Below, one piece after another: positions 39,334 to 47,316 of a DNA stretch of 64,000 nucleotides. Source of the stretch: an uncultured Opitutia bacterium (GTDB lineage Bacteria; Verrucomicrobiota; Verrucomicrobiia; Opitutales; Opitutaceae); contig CAIKTR010000112.1 in NCBI GenBank assembly GCA_903830425.1, positions 27,499-91,498 of the forward strand, written 5' to 3'. Made by a program: the position numbers and the translations under genes. Within the stretch, counting starts at the first letter, position 1. The number at the start of each line of letters is the position of its first letter. The notes beneath the pieces were generated by a model. It ran no database searches. It was not told the DNA's origin and saw only the letters and a list, made by a program, of their open reading frames with translations.

Positions 39334-40326
39334 TCAGAACAGCGAGGTGGCGACGATGCCGACGGCGGAGATCGGGCCCGAGTCGCCCATGCCGTCGAGC
39401 GCGCGGTCGGCCTTCCGCAGCGTGCTCTGGGCGGACGTGAACAGCGTGTCGTCGTGCAGGAGCTTGCCGAGCGTGCCCTCGCCCTTGGCGAGCTTGTCCG
39501 AGACGGCGCGGAGATTGGCCACGGCCGCCTTCAGGTCCTGCGCGGCCGCCTCGTCATAGACGAGGGCCCCGAGGGCGCCCTTGCCCGACTTCACCTGGGC
39601 GAGGATGCCCTGCGCGTCGGCGACGAAGCTCTTGGCCTGGGTGGCGGTGGACTGGATCTCGCCCACGGCCGCGACCAGCTCGTCATGGAGGGTGGGGTCG
39701 TTGATCAGCTTGCCGAGCGTGCCCTCGCCGCGGTTGAGCTTGCCGGTGATGGCCTGCAGGTTGGCCATCGTGGCGTCGATCCGCACGCTATTGGTGGTCA
39801 CCATCTGGTCGAGCTTCTGGAACAGCCCGGGGTTCTTCCCGTCGCCGTTGACGCTGGTGCCAAACGTGCCGAGGGCGCCCTCCAGCTTCTGGCCCAGCGC
39901 GCTCAGCTCGGTCATGATGGCGTTGATGTCCGGGGTGACCTTGGTGCGGATCTCGGACCCGGGCGCGAGCGGGGCCGCCGTCGCCGAGCCCAGGTCGAGC
40001 CCGACGTAATTGGTGCCGATCAGGCCGGCCATGATGATGCTGGCGGTCGCGTCGCTGGCGATCTTGGTGCCGGCGTCGATCCGCAGGACGGCCTCGGCCC
40101 GGCGGCCGGCGAGGCGGGTCTTCTCGATCACGCCGATCTTCACGCCGGCCATGCGGACCTCGTCGCCCTCCTTCAGCTCCTTCAGGCTCTCGAAGCCGGC
40201 GACGAGGGCGTAGCCCTCCGGCCGGAAGAGCTTGCCGCCGCTGAGCGTCTCGAACGTGACCCAGGTCAGGGCGAGCCCGAGGAGAAAGAAAAGCCCGACG
40301 CGGGCCGTTTGGTGCAGTTGGTTCAT
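39334..40326 (-). CDS. mlaD: MCE/MlaD-type lipid transport substrate-binding protein
   Basis: 330 residues. A single N-terminal anchor helix (VGLFFLLGLALTWVTFETLS) is followed by an MCE domain at about 35-115 (LVAGFESLKELKEGDEVRMA). A long C-terminal helical part contains three Gly-rich repeats (RGEGTLGKLINDPTL; SGKGALGALVYDE; KGEGTLGKLLHDDTLF). MCE proteins form hexameric rings that shuttle phospholipids between the membranes of Gram-negative cells. The gene is last in a four-gene minus-strand operon behind the ATPase, three bases after its stop. The C-terminal repeats are usual in this subfamily. Confidence 0.92.
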   Translation of the reverse strand: MNQLHQTARVGLFFLLGLALTWVTFETLSGGKLFRPEGYALVAGFESLKELKEGDEVRMAGVKIGVIEKTRLAGRRAEAVLRIDAGTKIASDATASIIMAGLIGTNYVGLDLGSATAAPLAPGSEIRTKVTPDINAIMTELSALGQKLEGALGTFGTSVNGDGKNPGLFQKLDQMVTTNSVRIDATMANLQAITGKLNRGEGTLGKLINDPTLHDELVAAVGEIQSTATQAKSFVADAQGILAQVKSGKGALGALVYDEAAAQDLKAAVANLRAVSDKLAKGEGTLGKLLHDDTLFTSAQSTLRKADRALDGMGDSGPISAVGIVATSLF

Positions 40327-40329
40327 GGT

Positions 40330-41133
40330 TCAGGTCTCCAGTTGTTTGTAACGGGGATGGGCCAGGTCGATCTGGGGATAGAGGAAGCGCGCCACGCGCT
40401 CGTCCTGCGGCTGGCGCAGCTCGGCGGGGGTCCCGAGGAAGATCAGGCGGCTGTCCATCAGGATGCCGACCCGGTCCGCGATGTTGAGCGCCAGGTCGCG
40501 GTCGTGGGAGACCACCACCGTGGTGACGTGATACTCGTCCTTCAGGGAGGCGATGATCTCGGTGATGGTGGCGGACATCACGGGGTCGAGCTCGCTGGTG
40601 GGCTCGTCGTAGAGCATGAGCTGCGGCTCCATCACCAGGGCCCGGGCGATCGCGACGCGCTTCTTCATGCCGCCGGAGAGCTCGGAGGGAAACTTCGCCG
40701 CGGTCCCCGCGAGCGAGAGGATTTGCAGCGCGTGCCGGACCTTCGTCCGGATGTCGGCCTCGCTGCCGAGCCGGTGCTCGCGCAGGAAGAGCGCGAGGTT
40801 GTCGTAAACCGTGAGGGAGTTGAACAGGGCGCCGGCCTGGAAGACCATGGCCATCCGCACCAGCGCCCGGGTGGACTCGGCGGTGGCGTCGTGCCCGTTG
40901 ATCCAGGCCCGCCCGGACGTGGGCGCCTCCAGCCCGACCAGGTGCTTGAGCAGGACGCTTTTCCCCGAGCCGCTGGGGCCCATCAGGACGAAGATCTCGC
41001 CGGGCTCGATCGTCAGGGTGATGTCCTGGAGCACGACATGGGAGCCGAAGCGCTTGGACAGGTTTTCCAGCCGCACGCCGGCGGCGGGGGACTCGCGGGT
41101 GGTGACCGCAGGGGACGGGGGGAGGGCGGGCAT
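40330..41133 (-). CDS. mlaF: ABC transporter ATP-binding protein, MlaF type
   Basis: 267 residues. Walker A is GPSGSGKSVLL, the ABC signature is LSGGMKKRVAIARAL, Walker B is LMLYDEPTSELDP, and the switch His is in VVSHD. The MKKR form of the signature is characteristic of MlaF-like ATPases. It powers lipid movement by the MlaE permease, encoded directly upstream. The ATG at 41133 was used; an in-frame GTG at 41145 overlapping the permease stop (GTGA) is an equally possible start and would add four residues. Confidence 0.93.
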   Translation of the reverse strand: MPALPPSPAVTTRESPAAGVRLENLSKRFGSHVVLQDITLTIEPGEIFVLMGPSGSGKSVLLKHLVGLEAPTSGRAWINGHDATAESTRALVRMAMVFQAGALFNSLTVYDNLALFLREHRLGSEADIRTKVRHALQILSLAGTAAKFPSELSGGMKKRVAIARALVMEPQLMLYDEPTSELDPVMSATITEIIASLKDEYHVTTVVVSHDRDLALNIADRVGILMDSRLIFLGTPAELRQPQDERVARFLYPQIDLAHPRYKQLET

Positions 41134-41141
41134 GGCGGGGG

Positions 41142-41894
41142 TCACATGAGGGCCTTCGTGACGAAGTAATCGAGCACGAGGATGAGGATGAGGGAGGCGA
41201 CGACCGCGCGGGTGACGGCGGCGCCGATCTCCCGCGGGCCGCCGCGGGTGTTGAGGCCGATGTTGCAGCAGACGAGGACCACGACGAAGCCGAAGGTCTC
41301 GGCCTTGATCAGGCCGTTCAGCACATCCTGGAACTTCATGTAGCGGCGCAGGACGGAAAAATAGGCCTCCGGCTCGATGCTGATGAAGGCGACGTTCTTG
41401 GCCACGATGGCGCCGCCGAACCAGCCCACCAGGTCCGCGATGATCGCCAGCACCGGGACCATGACCAGCACCGCGGCGAGCCGCGGCAGCACCAGGATGC
41501 GGGCGGGCGGGATGTTCATCGTCACCAGCGCGTCGACCTCCTGGTACACCTTCATGGAGGCGAGCTCGGCGGTGATGGCCGAGCCCACGCGACCGGCGAG
41601 CAGGATGGCGACCATGACGGGCCCGAGCTCGCGGGCCATCGAGAGCCCGACCAGCGAGCCGATGAACTGCTTGGCGCCGAAATTCTGCATGGAGTAGCCG
41701 GCCTGCAGCGCGAGCACGCTGCCGATGAAAAAGCTCAGGATGGCGACGATCGGCAGCGTGGTGTAGCCGATCAGGTAGCACTGCTCGATGAAGCGCGCCC
41801 GCTGGCGCGGCAGGGAGCCCAGGTGGGAGGCGGCCTGCACCAGGAGCTGGAGCGTGCTCCCGAACCCTTCGAAAACTGTGATGATGGCTTTCAT
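41142..41894 (-). CDS. mlaE: MlaE family lipid ABC transporter permease
   Basis: 250 residues with five to six hydrophobic segments. The family phrases are SMARELGPVMVAILLAGRVG and SAITAELASMKVYQEVDALV, with TMNIPPARILVLPR. MlaE dimers with MlaF move phospholipid between the inner membrane and the MCE ring. The start codon lies one base after the stop of the upstream W-P-L repeat gene (TGA-T-ATG), which points to translational coupling and to a joint function for the two proteins. Confidence 0.93.
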   Translation of the reverse strand: MKAIITVFEGFGSTLQLLVQAASHLGSLPRQRARFIEQCYLIGYTTLPIVAILSFFIGSVLALQAGYSMQNFGAKQFIGSLVGLSMARELGPVMVAILLAGRVGSAITAELASMKVYQEVDALVTMNIPPARILVLPRLAAVLVMVPVLAIIADLVGWFGGAIVAKNVAFISIEPEAYFSVLRRYMKFQDVLNGLIKAETFGFVVVLVCCNIGLNTRGGPREIGAAVTRAVVASLILILVLDYFVTKALM

Positions 41895-41895
41895 A

Positions 41896-43383
41896 TCAGC
41901 GGGACGACGACGACAGGGTGCGCGGAGCGGGGGAAAAATCGAACCAGAAGACGTGTCCGGCCCGGTCGCCGGGCTCGCGCCGCCACCCGAGAAGGCCGTG
42001 GACGAGGGACACGCGCCGCCGCCCGGGGCCGGACTCGACGCCCAGCAGCGGGCCGAGGTGGAACGCCGTGCGGGGGCCCTCGCGGCGCCAGGTCACGGCG
42101 CGCCAGAGCGCGGACCACTGCTGGTCGTCGGGCGCGCGCTGCTCGAAGCGATAGAGGGCGAAGAGGGGCGTCCACGCCTCCCGCACCTGCTCGTTGCGGG
42201 TGAACAGGGCTTCGAAGGGGCTGAGGAACTGGATCTGGCGGCGGCCGGCGCCGTTGTCCCAGTGGCTGAGCCACGGCCAGAAATGGGTGAGGTGCGCGGG
42301 CGCGGCCCGGGGATTGGTCACGCTGCGCTGCTCCAGCGACCAGTAGAGCACGTAGAAAAACTGGGTCTGGGTCTGCGCGACCCCGGACTCCGTCCAGGTC
42401 GCCCGGCGCACGAGGGGCCACAGGACCCAGGTTTTGTCCACGCCCCGGCGGACCGAGTGGGTGTAAAACGGGCCCCAGCGATTGACGCTGACCTGGTCGC
42501 CGCGGCCCTGCACCAGCAGCGGCCACAGGTAGCGGGTTTCCTGGTAGCGGTCGGGGAGGGTGCGGTCGGTGCGGCCGAAGAACGGCCAGGCGTAATTCTC
42601 GTCGAGGGAGCCGCTCCGCTGGTCGCGGGTGTAGAAGGGGAGGAAGCCGAACTGCCGGGTCGGCGGGGTGCCGGCCGGGGCGTCCGCGGCGGGCTGGATC
42701 GTGTGGTCCCAGCCGAGTGGCCAGAGGAAAAAGGAGCGGTGGAAGCGCTCCGGCTGGTCGCTCCAGCCGACCAGCGGCCAGAGCGCGACGCCGTGCGTGG
42801 TCCCGCGGGTGACCTGGACGAACGGCCACGGGGTGGAGGTCGTGACCGCGCCCCGCTTTTCCGCGCGGAGGTAGAGCGGCCAGGCGACCCACGACAGCTC
42901 GTCCAGGGTGAAGCGGCGCTTGAGGGTGCCGCCCAGCGGGAACAGCGCCTGATACGAGGTCGCGGGGTCGCCGGTTTGGTGCGAAAACCACAACGGCCAA
43001 ATCTCGGCGGTGGCCACAGGGTCCGACGGAGACTCCGGCCCCTCGCGCTGGGGACCGGACCGGTTGATGAGCTGGAGCAGCGTCCAGTGGTACCGCTCGC
43101 TGTCCGCCCGATAGATGAACAGCGGGTAGAGCACGGTGGTTTGCGTGGTCAGGCCGCGGGCGTCCTCGGTCCGCACCCAGAGCGGCCGCAGCCCGGAGAC
43201 CGCCCCGCCGTCGGTCGTGATTTTCTTGAAAATCAGGGGCCCCGCGCCTTCCCACGACACCGGGCGCCCCGCGTCGTCCACCTGGGCCACCCGCACCGGC
43301 CAGTCATTGCGTTCGTCAGCGCCGACCCGCGCGGAAAGCGCGGACAGACAGCCAAGGAAGGCAAGGAAACGGCCAGGATTCAT
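41896..43383 (-). CDS. exported W-P-L repeat protein heading the Mla operon, function unknown
   Basis: 495 residues with a signal peptide (MNPGRFLAFLGCLSALSARV, cleavage near VGADE). Almost the whole mature protein is a run of roughly 18 degenerate units, each with a core hydrophobic-Trp-Pro-Leu/Phe step: EIWPLWFSH, VAWPLYLRA, TPWPFVQVT, ALWPLVGWS, FLWPLGWDH, YAWPFFGRT, YLWPLLVQG, VLWPLVRRA, HFWPWLSHW. They are spaced about 20-40 residues apart with charged, Arg-rich turns. The regular strand-turn pattern suggests a beta-barrel or beta-propeller, possibly in the outer membrane. It is the first gene of the mlaE-mlaF-mlaD operon, one base before mlaE. I do not recognise the family. Confidence 0.75.
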   Translation of the reverse strand: MNPGRFLAFLGCLSALSARVGADERNDWPVRVAQVDDAGRPVSWEGAGPLIFKKITTDGGAVSGLRPLWVRTEDARGLTTQTTVLYPLFIYRADSERYHWTLLQLINRSGPQREGPESPSDPVATAEIWPLWFSHQTGDPATSYQALFPLGGTLKRRFTLDELSWVAWPLYLRAEKRGAVTTSTPWPFVQVTRGTTHGVALWPLVGWSDQPERFHRSFFLWPLGWDHTIQPAADAPAGTPPTRQFGFLPFYTRDQRSGSLDENYAWPFFGRTDRTLPDRYQETRYLWPLLVQGRGDQVSVNRWGPFYTHSVRRGVDKTWVLWPLVRRATWTESGVAQTQTQFFYVLYWSLEQRSVTNPRAAPAHLTHFWPWLSHWDNGAGRRQIQFLSPFEALFTRNEQVREAWTPLFALYRFEQRAPDDQQWSALWRAVTWRREGPRTAFHLGPLLGVESGPGRRRVSLVHGLLGWRREPGDRAGHVFWFDFSPAPRTLSSSSR

Positions 43384-43475
43384 GGTGAAACGGGAGCAGC
43401 AAGGAGGAGCCAGCGTTGTGAGTGGGGTGGACGGGCGACGGTTCCCCCGAACACGATGATATTTAGGGGTCTATG

Positions 43476-43631
43476 CTAAAATGAATCCGATGCTGGCGCA
43501 AATGGTATGTTCGCCGGCCGGCCTCGGGAGGTGAACGGGCCGCGCCGCAGGTCGAGCCAGCCGCGGTGCGCGCGGTGGCCGGGGTTGAAGAAGGTTTTCC
43601 CGTTGAAGTGGTCGGAACCTGGCGGTGTCAT
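43476..43631 (-). pseudogene. remnant of an MBL-fold metallohydrolase N-terminus
   Basis: The frame from ATG at 43631 reads MTPPGSDHFNGKTFFNPGHR, then HRGWLDLRRGPFTSRG, and hits a stop after 51 residues. The phrase SDHFxGxxFFNP followed by a W/R-rich stretch is the start of a common family of metallo-beta-lactamase-fold hydrolases (UlaG/NAPE-PLD type, about 320-370 residues). The metal-binding HxHxDH part and everything after it are absent. The sequence beyond the stop (43384-43475) is unusually AT-rich in parts and has no matching frame. This is best read as a gene fragment left by a deletion. It occupies most of the 349-base gap between the Mla operon and rsmD. Confidence 0.6.
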
Positions 43632-43732
43632 GCCCGGGTGGTTATGAAGCCGCTTTTCGCCGCAGGACCAATCTTCCGACCGGGCCGGGCCGGCGCGGCC
43701 CGCGGCCAACCCTGCAACGCCGGGGGCGGGTC

Positions 43733-44314
43733 ATGCGCATAAGCGGCGGCCGGGCGCGGGGCATTCCGCTGGCCGTGCCGAAGGGCGACGCGGTCCGGCC
43801 GGCGACCGACGGCCTGCGGCAGGCGGCCTTTTCCAGCCTGGGGGCCTATGTCGCCGGGGCGCGGTTTCTCGACCTCTTCGCCGGCAGCGGGGCCTACGGG
43901 CTCGAGGCGCTCAGCCGGGGCGCCGCCGGCGGCGTGTTCGTGGAGAAAAACGCCAAGGCCGCCGCGTGTCTGCGCCAGAATCTCGCCGCCGTCTGCAAGA
44001 GCCTGGGCCGGGACACGGCGGACCTGGAAGTCCGGCAGGCGGACGCGCTCACCGCGCCGCTGGAGGCCGGCGGCGTGCCGGACCTCGTGTTCATCGATCC
44101 GCCGTATGCGCTGATCCGCACGGTGGCGCCGGGGCTCTTCGCGCGGCTGGCCGTGGCGCTGGCGCCCAAGCCGGACGCGCTCGTCGTCTTCGAGATGCCC
44201 GGCGAGATCGACCTCGCGCCCGACGGCTGGGTGCCGGTGAAGCGGCTGGGCCAGGGCGTGCGCCAGCCCACCGTGGTGTTTTTCACCCGGCGGCCCCCGG
44301 CCCCGGCGGCGTAG
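43733..44314 (+). CDS. rsmD: 16S rRNA (guanine(966)-N(2))-methyltransferase
   Basis: 193 residues. It methylates G966 in helix 31 of 16S rRNA using S-adenosylmethionine. The N-terminal MRISGGRARGIPLAVP and the DGLRQAAFSSLG helix are RsmD hallmarks; the SAM-binding motif is FLDLFAGSGAYGLEALSRG and the catalytic D-P-P-Y motif is VFIDPPY. The start at MRISGG was chosen because it gives the family N-terminus; upstream in-frame residues are Arg-rich noise over the pseudogene. It converges with rsmE, with 24 bases between them. Confidence 0.93.
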   Translation: MRISGGRARGIPLAVPKGDAVRPATDGLRQAAFSSLGAYVAGARFLDLFAGSGAYGLEALSRGAAGGVFVEKNAKAAACLRQNLAAVCKSLGRDTADLEVRQADALTAPLEAGGVPDLVFIDPPYALIRTVAPGLFARLAVALAPKPDALVVFEMPGEIDLAPDGWVPVKRLGQGVRQPTVVFFTRRPPAPAA

Positions 44315-44338
44315 CCCGCGGGACGCGGCGGCCCGGGC

Positions 44339-45052
44339 TCAGAGCAGGCCGAGCCGCGCCCGCAGGATCGCGAGCGCGGCGATCACGGCGGTTTCGGCGC
44401 GGAGCACGCGCGTCCCGAGGTGGACGCAGGCAAACCCGGCGGCGCGCAGCTGCGTGCGCTCCGCGGCGGACCAGCCGCGCTCGGGCCCGAAGGCGAGCAC
44501 CGCCGGCGCCGTCACCGGGACCGCGGCGAGCGACTGGGGGGACTCGTAGTTGTCGAGCGCGAGGCGCGTGCCGGCCGGGGGCAGGGCGGCGAGCACGGCG
44601 GCGAGGGTCTGCCCGTGCGTGACCGCCGGGAGCCGGGGGTCGAACGCCTGCGCCGCGCCGGCGAGGAGCTGGCGGCGCCATTCGCCCGCGGACCAGAGCC
44701 GGCTGTGCGCGTAGCCCGGCTCGCTCTTTTCCGCGCGGAAAAAATGCAGCGCGCCCGCGCCCAGCGCGGTGGCCTCGCGCAGGATGTCCCGCGCGGTCTG
44801 CGGCCGCGGCAGGCCGACCAGCAGGACGACCGGCTCCGGCGCCGGGGGCGGCGGGCCCCAGGCGAAGGTCAGCGTGAGCGCGGCCGGGCCCACCGCCGCC
44901 AGCGTGCCCCGGCCCCGCGGGCCGTTGACCACCCCGGCGTCAAACGTGCCGCCGACCTGCCGGCGCAGCACGCCGAGCAGGTGGACCGCCCGCGGATCGG
45001 TCCGCGCCAGCGGCGCGTCCAGCTCGGCCGGCTCGAAGAGGATGAGGTTCAC
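44339..45052 (-). CDS. rsmE: 16S rRNA (uracil(1498)-N(3))-methyltransferase
   Basis: 237 residues from a GTG start (NLILFEPAEL follows). RsmE is a SPOUT methyltransferase with a deep trefoil knot that modifies U1498 near the P site. The knot region is intact: LAFGPERGWSAAERTQLRAA and then LGTRVLRAETAVIAAL, with Arg/Glu residues that bind SAM. The N-terminal PUA-like part is short. The GTG start was chosen because upstream in-frame residues show no similarity to RsmE and it leaves room for the divergent gene. Confidence 0.92.
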   Translation of the reverse strand: MNLILFEPAELDAPLARTDPRAVHLLGVLRRQVGGTFDAGVVNGPRGRGTLAAVGPAALTLTFAWGPPPPAPEPVVLLVGLPRPQTARDILREATALGAGALHFFRAEKSEPGYAHSRLWSAGEWRRQLLAGAAQAFDPRLPAVTHGQTLAAVLAALPPAGTRLALDNYESPQSLAAVPVTAPAVLAFGPERGWSAAERTQLRAAGFACVHLGTRVLRAETAVIAALAILRARLGLL

Positions 45053-45172
45053 GGCGGGCAGGCTGGCGGGCCGGGCCACCCGAGTCGAGGGCCCGCCGCC
45101 GCCGGCCCGCGCCTCCGGTTGGGCCGCAAATTCATCTGGTGTCGGAAAACGCCCCGGCCAAGTCTCCTCCCC

Positions 45173-45724
45173 ATGAGTTCCCTTGCGACCCCCGCCGGCC
45201 GAATCTTCCAGAAAATCACCGGGCGGGAAACCGCCGCGCTCCTCGCGGTGGCGTGGCTCGTCCCCTTCCTCGTGCACCTCGCGCCCTGGTCGGGCGACCG
45301 GCCCCTCGGCGCCCACCTCCTGCCGATGTTCTGGGCGACCTTCGTCGCCGTGTATTGCTACGGGGCGCGGGCGGGCCTGCTCGCCGGGCTGTTCGCGCCG
45401 GCGGTCAACCTCCTCGTGACCGGGCTGCCGGCCTGGAAATTCCTCAGCGTGCTGAGCTTCGAGCTGGCGGTCTTTGCCGCCGTGCTCGCCTGGGCCGTGC
45501 GGCGGGCCCCGCGCTGCTGGCTGCTGGCCCCGGCGGGTTACCTCGCGGCCAAGGCCGGCTCGACGCTGCTCCAGTCGGCCACCCCGGTCTTCGGGGACAT
45601 CGGCGCGCCGGCGCGGTTTTTCGCGACCTCGGTGACGGGCGGCGCGGCGGGGCTGGTGGCGCTGGCCGCGATCAATTTCGCGCTGGTGAAGGCCTATCCC
45701 AAGGCCGCCGGCCCGGCGTCATGA
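45173..45724 (+). CDS. multi-pass membrane protein (S-component-like), unknown substrate
   Basis: 183 residues with about six hydrophobic segments: LLAVAWLVPFLVHLA, LLPMFWATFVAVYCYGARAG, LLAGLFAPAVNLLVTGLPAW, LSFELAVFAAVLAWAV, LLAPAGYLAAKAGSTLLQSA and SVTGGAAGLVALAAINFALV. The size, six-helix plan and the phrase 'LLAGLFAPAVNxxxTG' recall substrate-binding S-components of ECF vitamin/nucleoside transporters, but no signature fixes the substrate. The stop overlaps the start of the phosphoribosyltransferase gene (ATGA), so the two are coupled. Together they could take up and salvage a base; this is inference from context. Confidence 0.7.
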   Translation: MSSLATPAGRIFQKITGRETAALLAVAWLVPFLVHLAPWSGDRPLGAHLLPMFWATFVAVYCYGARAGLLAGLFAPAVNLLVTGLPAWKFLSVLSFELAVFAAVLAWAVRRAPRCWLLAPAGYLAAKAGSTLLQSATPVFGDIGAPARFFATSVTGGAAGLVALAAINFALVKAYPKAAGPAS

Positions 45725-46128
45725 CCCCGCTGGCCTTCGAGGACCTGACCGCCCGGCTGCGGGCGTGGCGGTTTCCGCCCGGCATCGACGGGGTCGTGGG
45801 GATTGCGAGCGGCGGGGTGGTGCCGGCGGCGCTGGTGGCGCAGCAGCTCGGCGTGGGCCTGAAGCTGATCGCGTTCAACTACCGCGACGGCGACAACCAG
45901 CCGCGGTTCGCCGTGCCCAAGCTGCTCTCGGCGGTGCCGAATCTCGGGACCTGGCGCAAGATCCTGCTGGTGGACGACGTCTATGTCAGCGGCCAGAGCT
46001 GGCGCGCCGCCCGGGCGCTGCTGCCGCGGGAGGTCGAGGTGCTGCCCTTCGTGTTCAAGGGCCAGGCGGACTTCGCGCTGATCCGGGACCTCCCGGGCTG
46101 CGTGCAGTGGCCGTGGAAGACCGTGTGA
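45721..46128 (+). CDS. phosphoribosyltransferase-like protein
   Basis: 135 residues of the type I PRTase fold. The PRPP-binding motif is KILLVDDVYVSGQSW, with the preceding GVVGIASGGVVPAALVAQQL phosphate loop. It is shorter than classical purine PRTases and the hood region that selects the base is small (FNYRDGDNQPRFAVPK), so the substrate cannot be named; xanthine/hypoxanthine-type or a regulatory relative are options. It overlaps the membrane protein gene by four bases and converges with the KDG kinase gene after 15 bases. Confidence 0.85.
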   Translation: MTPLAFEDLTARLRAWRFPPGIDGVVGIASGGVVPAALVAQQLGVGLKLIAFNYRDGDNQPRFAVPKLLSAVPNLGTWRKILLVDDVYVSGQSWRAARALLPREVEVLPFVFKGQADFALIRDLPGCVQWPWKTV

Positions 46129-46143
46129 CGGCGGCCGGCCGGC

Positions 46144-47238
46144 TCAGCGCACGACGCGGGCGCCGCCGCCCTTGATCTGCTTCTCGACCTCCTGGCGCGT
46201 GGCCATGGAGGTGTCGCCGGGGGTGGTGGAGGCCAGGGCGCCGTGGGCGGCGCCGTAGTCGACGGCCTGCTGCGCGTCGTTGAACTGGAGGAAGCCGAAC
46301 TGCAGGCCCGAGGCGAACGAGTCGCCGCCGCCGACGCGGTCGAGGATCTCGAGCTCGGGATATTTGCGGCTCTCGTGGAACTGGCCGTCGTGCCAGAGGA
46401 TCGCGGACCAGTCGTTCTTCGTGGCGGTGAGGACGCGGCGGAGCGTGGTGGCGGCGACCTTGAAGTTTTTGAACTCCTGCACCGCGGTCTCGATCATCGC
46501 CTGGAAGGCGGCGGTCTCGAGGTGCCCGAGGGACTCGGCCCCCTGGACGGCGAAGCCGAGCGAGGCGGTGAAGTCCTCCTCGTTGCCGATCATCACGTCG
46601 ACATACTTGGCGATCTCGCGGTTGACCGCCTGGGCCTTTTTCAGGCCGCCGATGGTTTTCCAGAGCGAGGGGCGGTAGTTGAGGTCGTAGCTGACGATGG
46701 TGCCGTGCTTTTTGGCGGCCTGGACGGCCTCGACGGTGAGGGCGGCGGTGGTCTCGGAGAGGGCGGCGAAAATGCCGCCGGTGTGGAACCAGCGGACGCC
46801 GAGCCGGCCGAAGAGGTGCTCCCAGTCGATGTCGCCGGGCTTGAGCTGCGAGGCGGCGGTGTGGCCGCGGTCGGGGTTGCCCACCGCGCCGCGCACGCCG
46901 AAGCCGCGCTCGGTGAAGTTGAGGCCGTTGCGGACGGTGCGGCCGATGCCGTCGTCCTCGCGCCACCGGATGAAGTCGGTCGCGACGCCGCCCTGCATGA
47001 TGAAGTCCTCGACGAGGTGGCCGACCTCATTGTCGACGAAGGCCGTGACGACGGCGGTTTTCAGGCCAAAGCATTTGCGGAGGCCGCGGGAGGTGTTGTA
47101 TTCGCCGCCGCCCTCCCAGACCTGGAAGTTTCGCGCGGTGCGGATGCGGCCCTCGCCGGGATCGAGGCGGAGCATGACCTCGCCGAGCGAGATCTGGTCA
47201 TAGGCGCAGGCGGCGGCGGGCTTGATGGGTAGGCTCAT
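46144..47238 (-). CDS. kdgK: PfkB family sugar kinase, probable 2-dehydro-3-deoxygluconokinase
   Basis: 364 residues of the ribokinase/PfkB superfamily. The C-terminal signature DRVGGGDSFASGLQFGF contains the catalytic Asp and anion hole. The opening ISLGEVMLRLDPGEGRI and GGGEYNTSRGLRKCFG are typical of KDG kinases, which phosphorylate 2-keto-3-deoxygluconate to KDPG/KDPGal for cleavage by an aldolase. YDLNYRPSLW is a further KDGK-type match. It lies last in a minus-strand set of sugar-acid genes. The subfamily is fairly sure; other keto-sugars remain possible. Confidence 0.87.
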   Translation of the reverse strand: MSLPIKPAAACAYDQISLGEVMLRLDPGEGRIRTARNFQVWEGGGEYNTSRGLRKCFGLKTAVVTAFVDNEVGHLVEDFIMQGGVATDFIRWREDDGIGRTVRNGLNFTERGFGVRGAVGNPDRGHTAASQLKPGDIDWEHLFGRLGVRWFHTGGIFAALSETTAALTVEAVQAAKKHGTIVSYDLNYRPSLWKTIGGLKKAQAVNREIAKYVDVMIGNEEDFTASLGFAVQGAESLGHLETAAFQAMIETAVQEFKNFKVAATTLRRVLTATKNDWSAILWHDGQFHESRKYPELEILDRVGGGDSFASGLQFGFLQFNDAQQAVDYGAAHGALASTTPGDTSMATRQEVEKQIKGGGARVVR

Positions 47239-47316
47239 GGGGGGAGAGGGGGCGGGTGAGGAAAAATTGGAAAGCCGGGGCGGAAAATCAACCGTGGAGG
47301 TCGGGCCGGCGGGGGT

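Noticed and set aside
39296..39335. Possible terminator between argG and mlaD
   Set aside because: The GC stem is imperfect (a bulge in the GAGCG/CGCTC arms) and there is no T-run on either strand.
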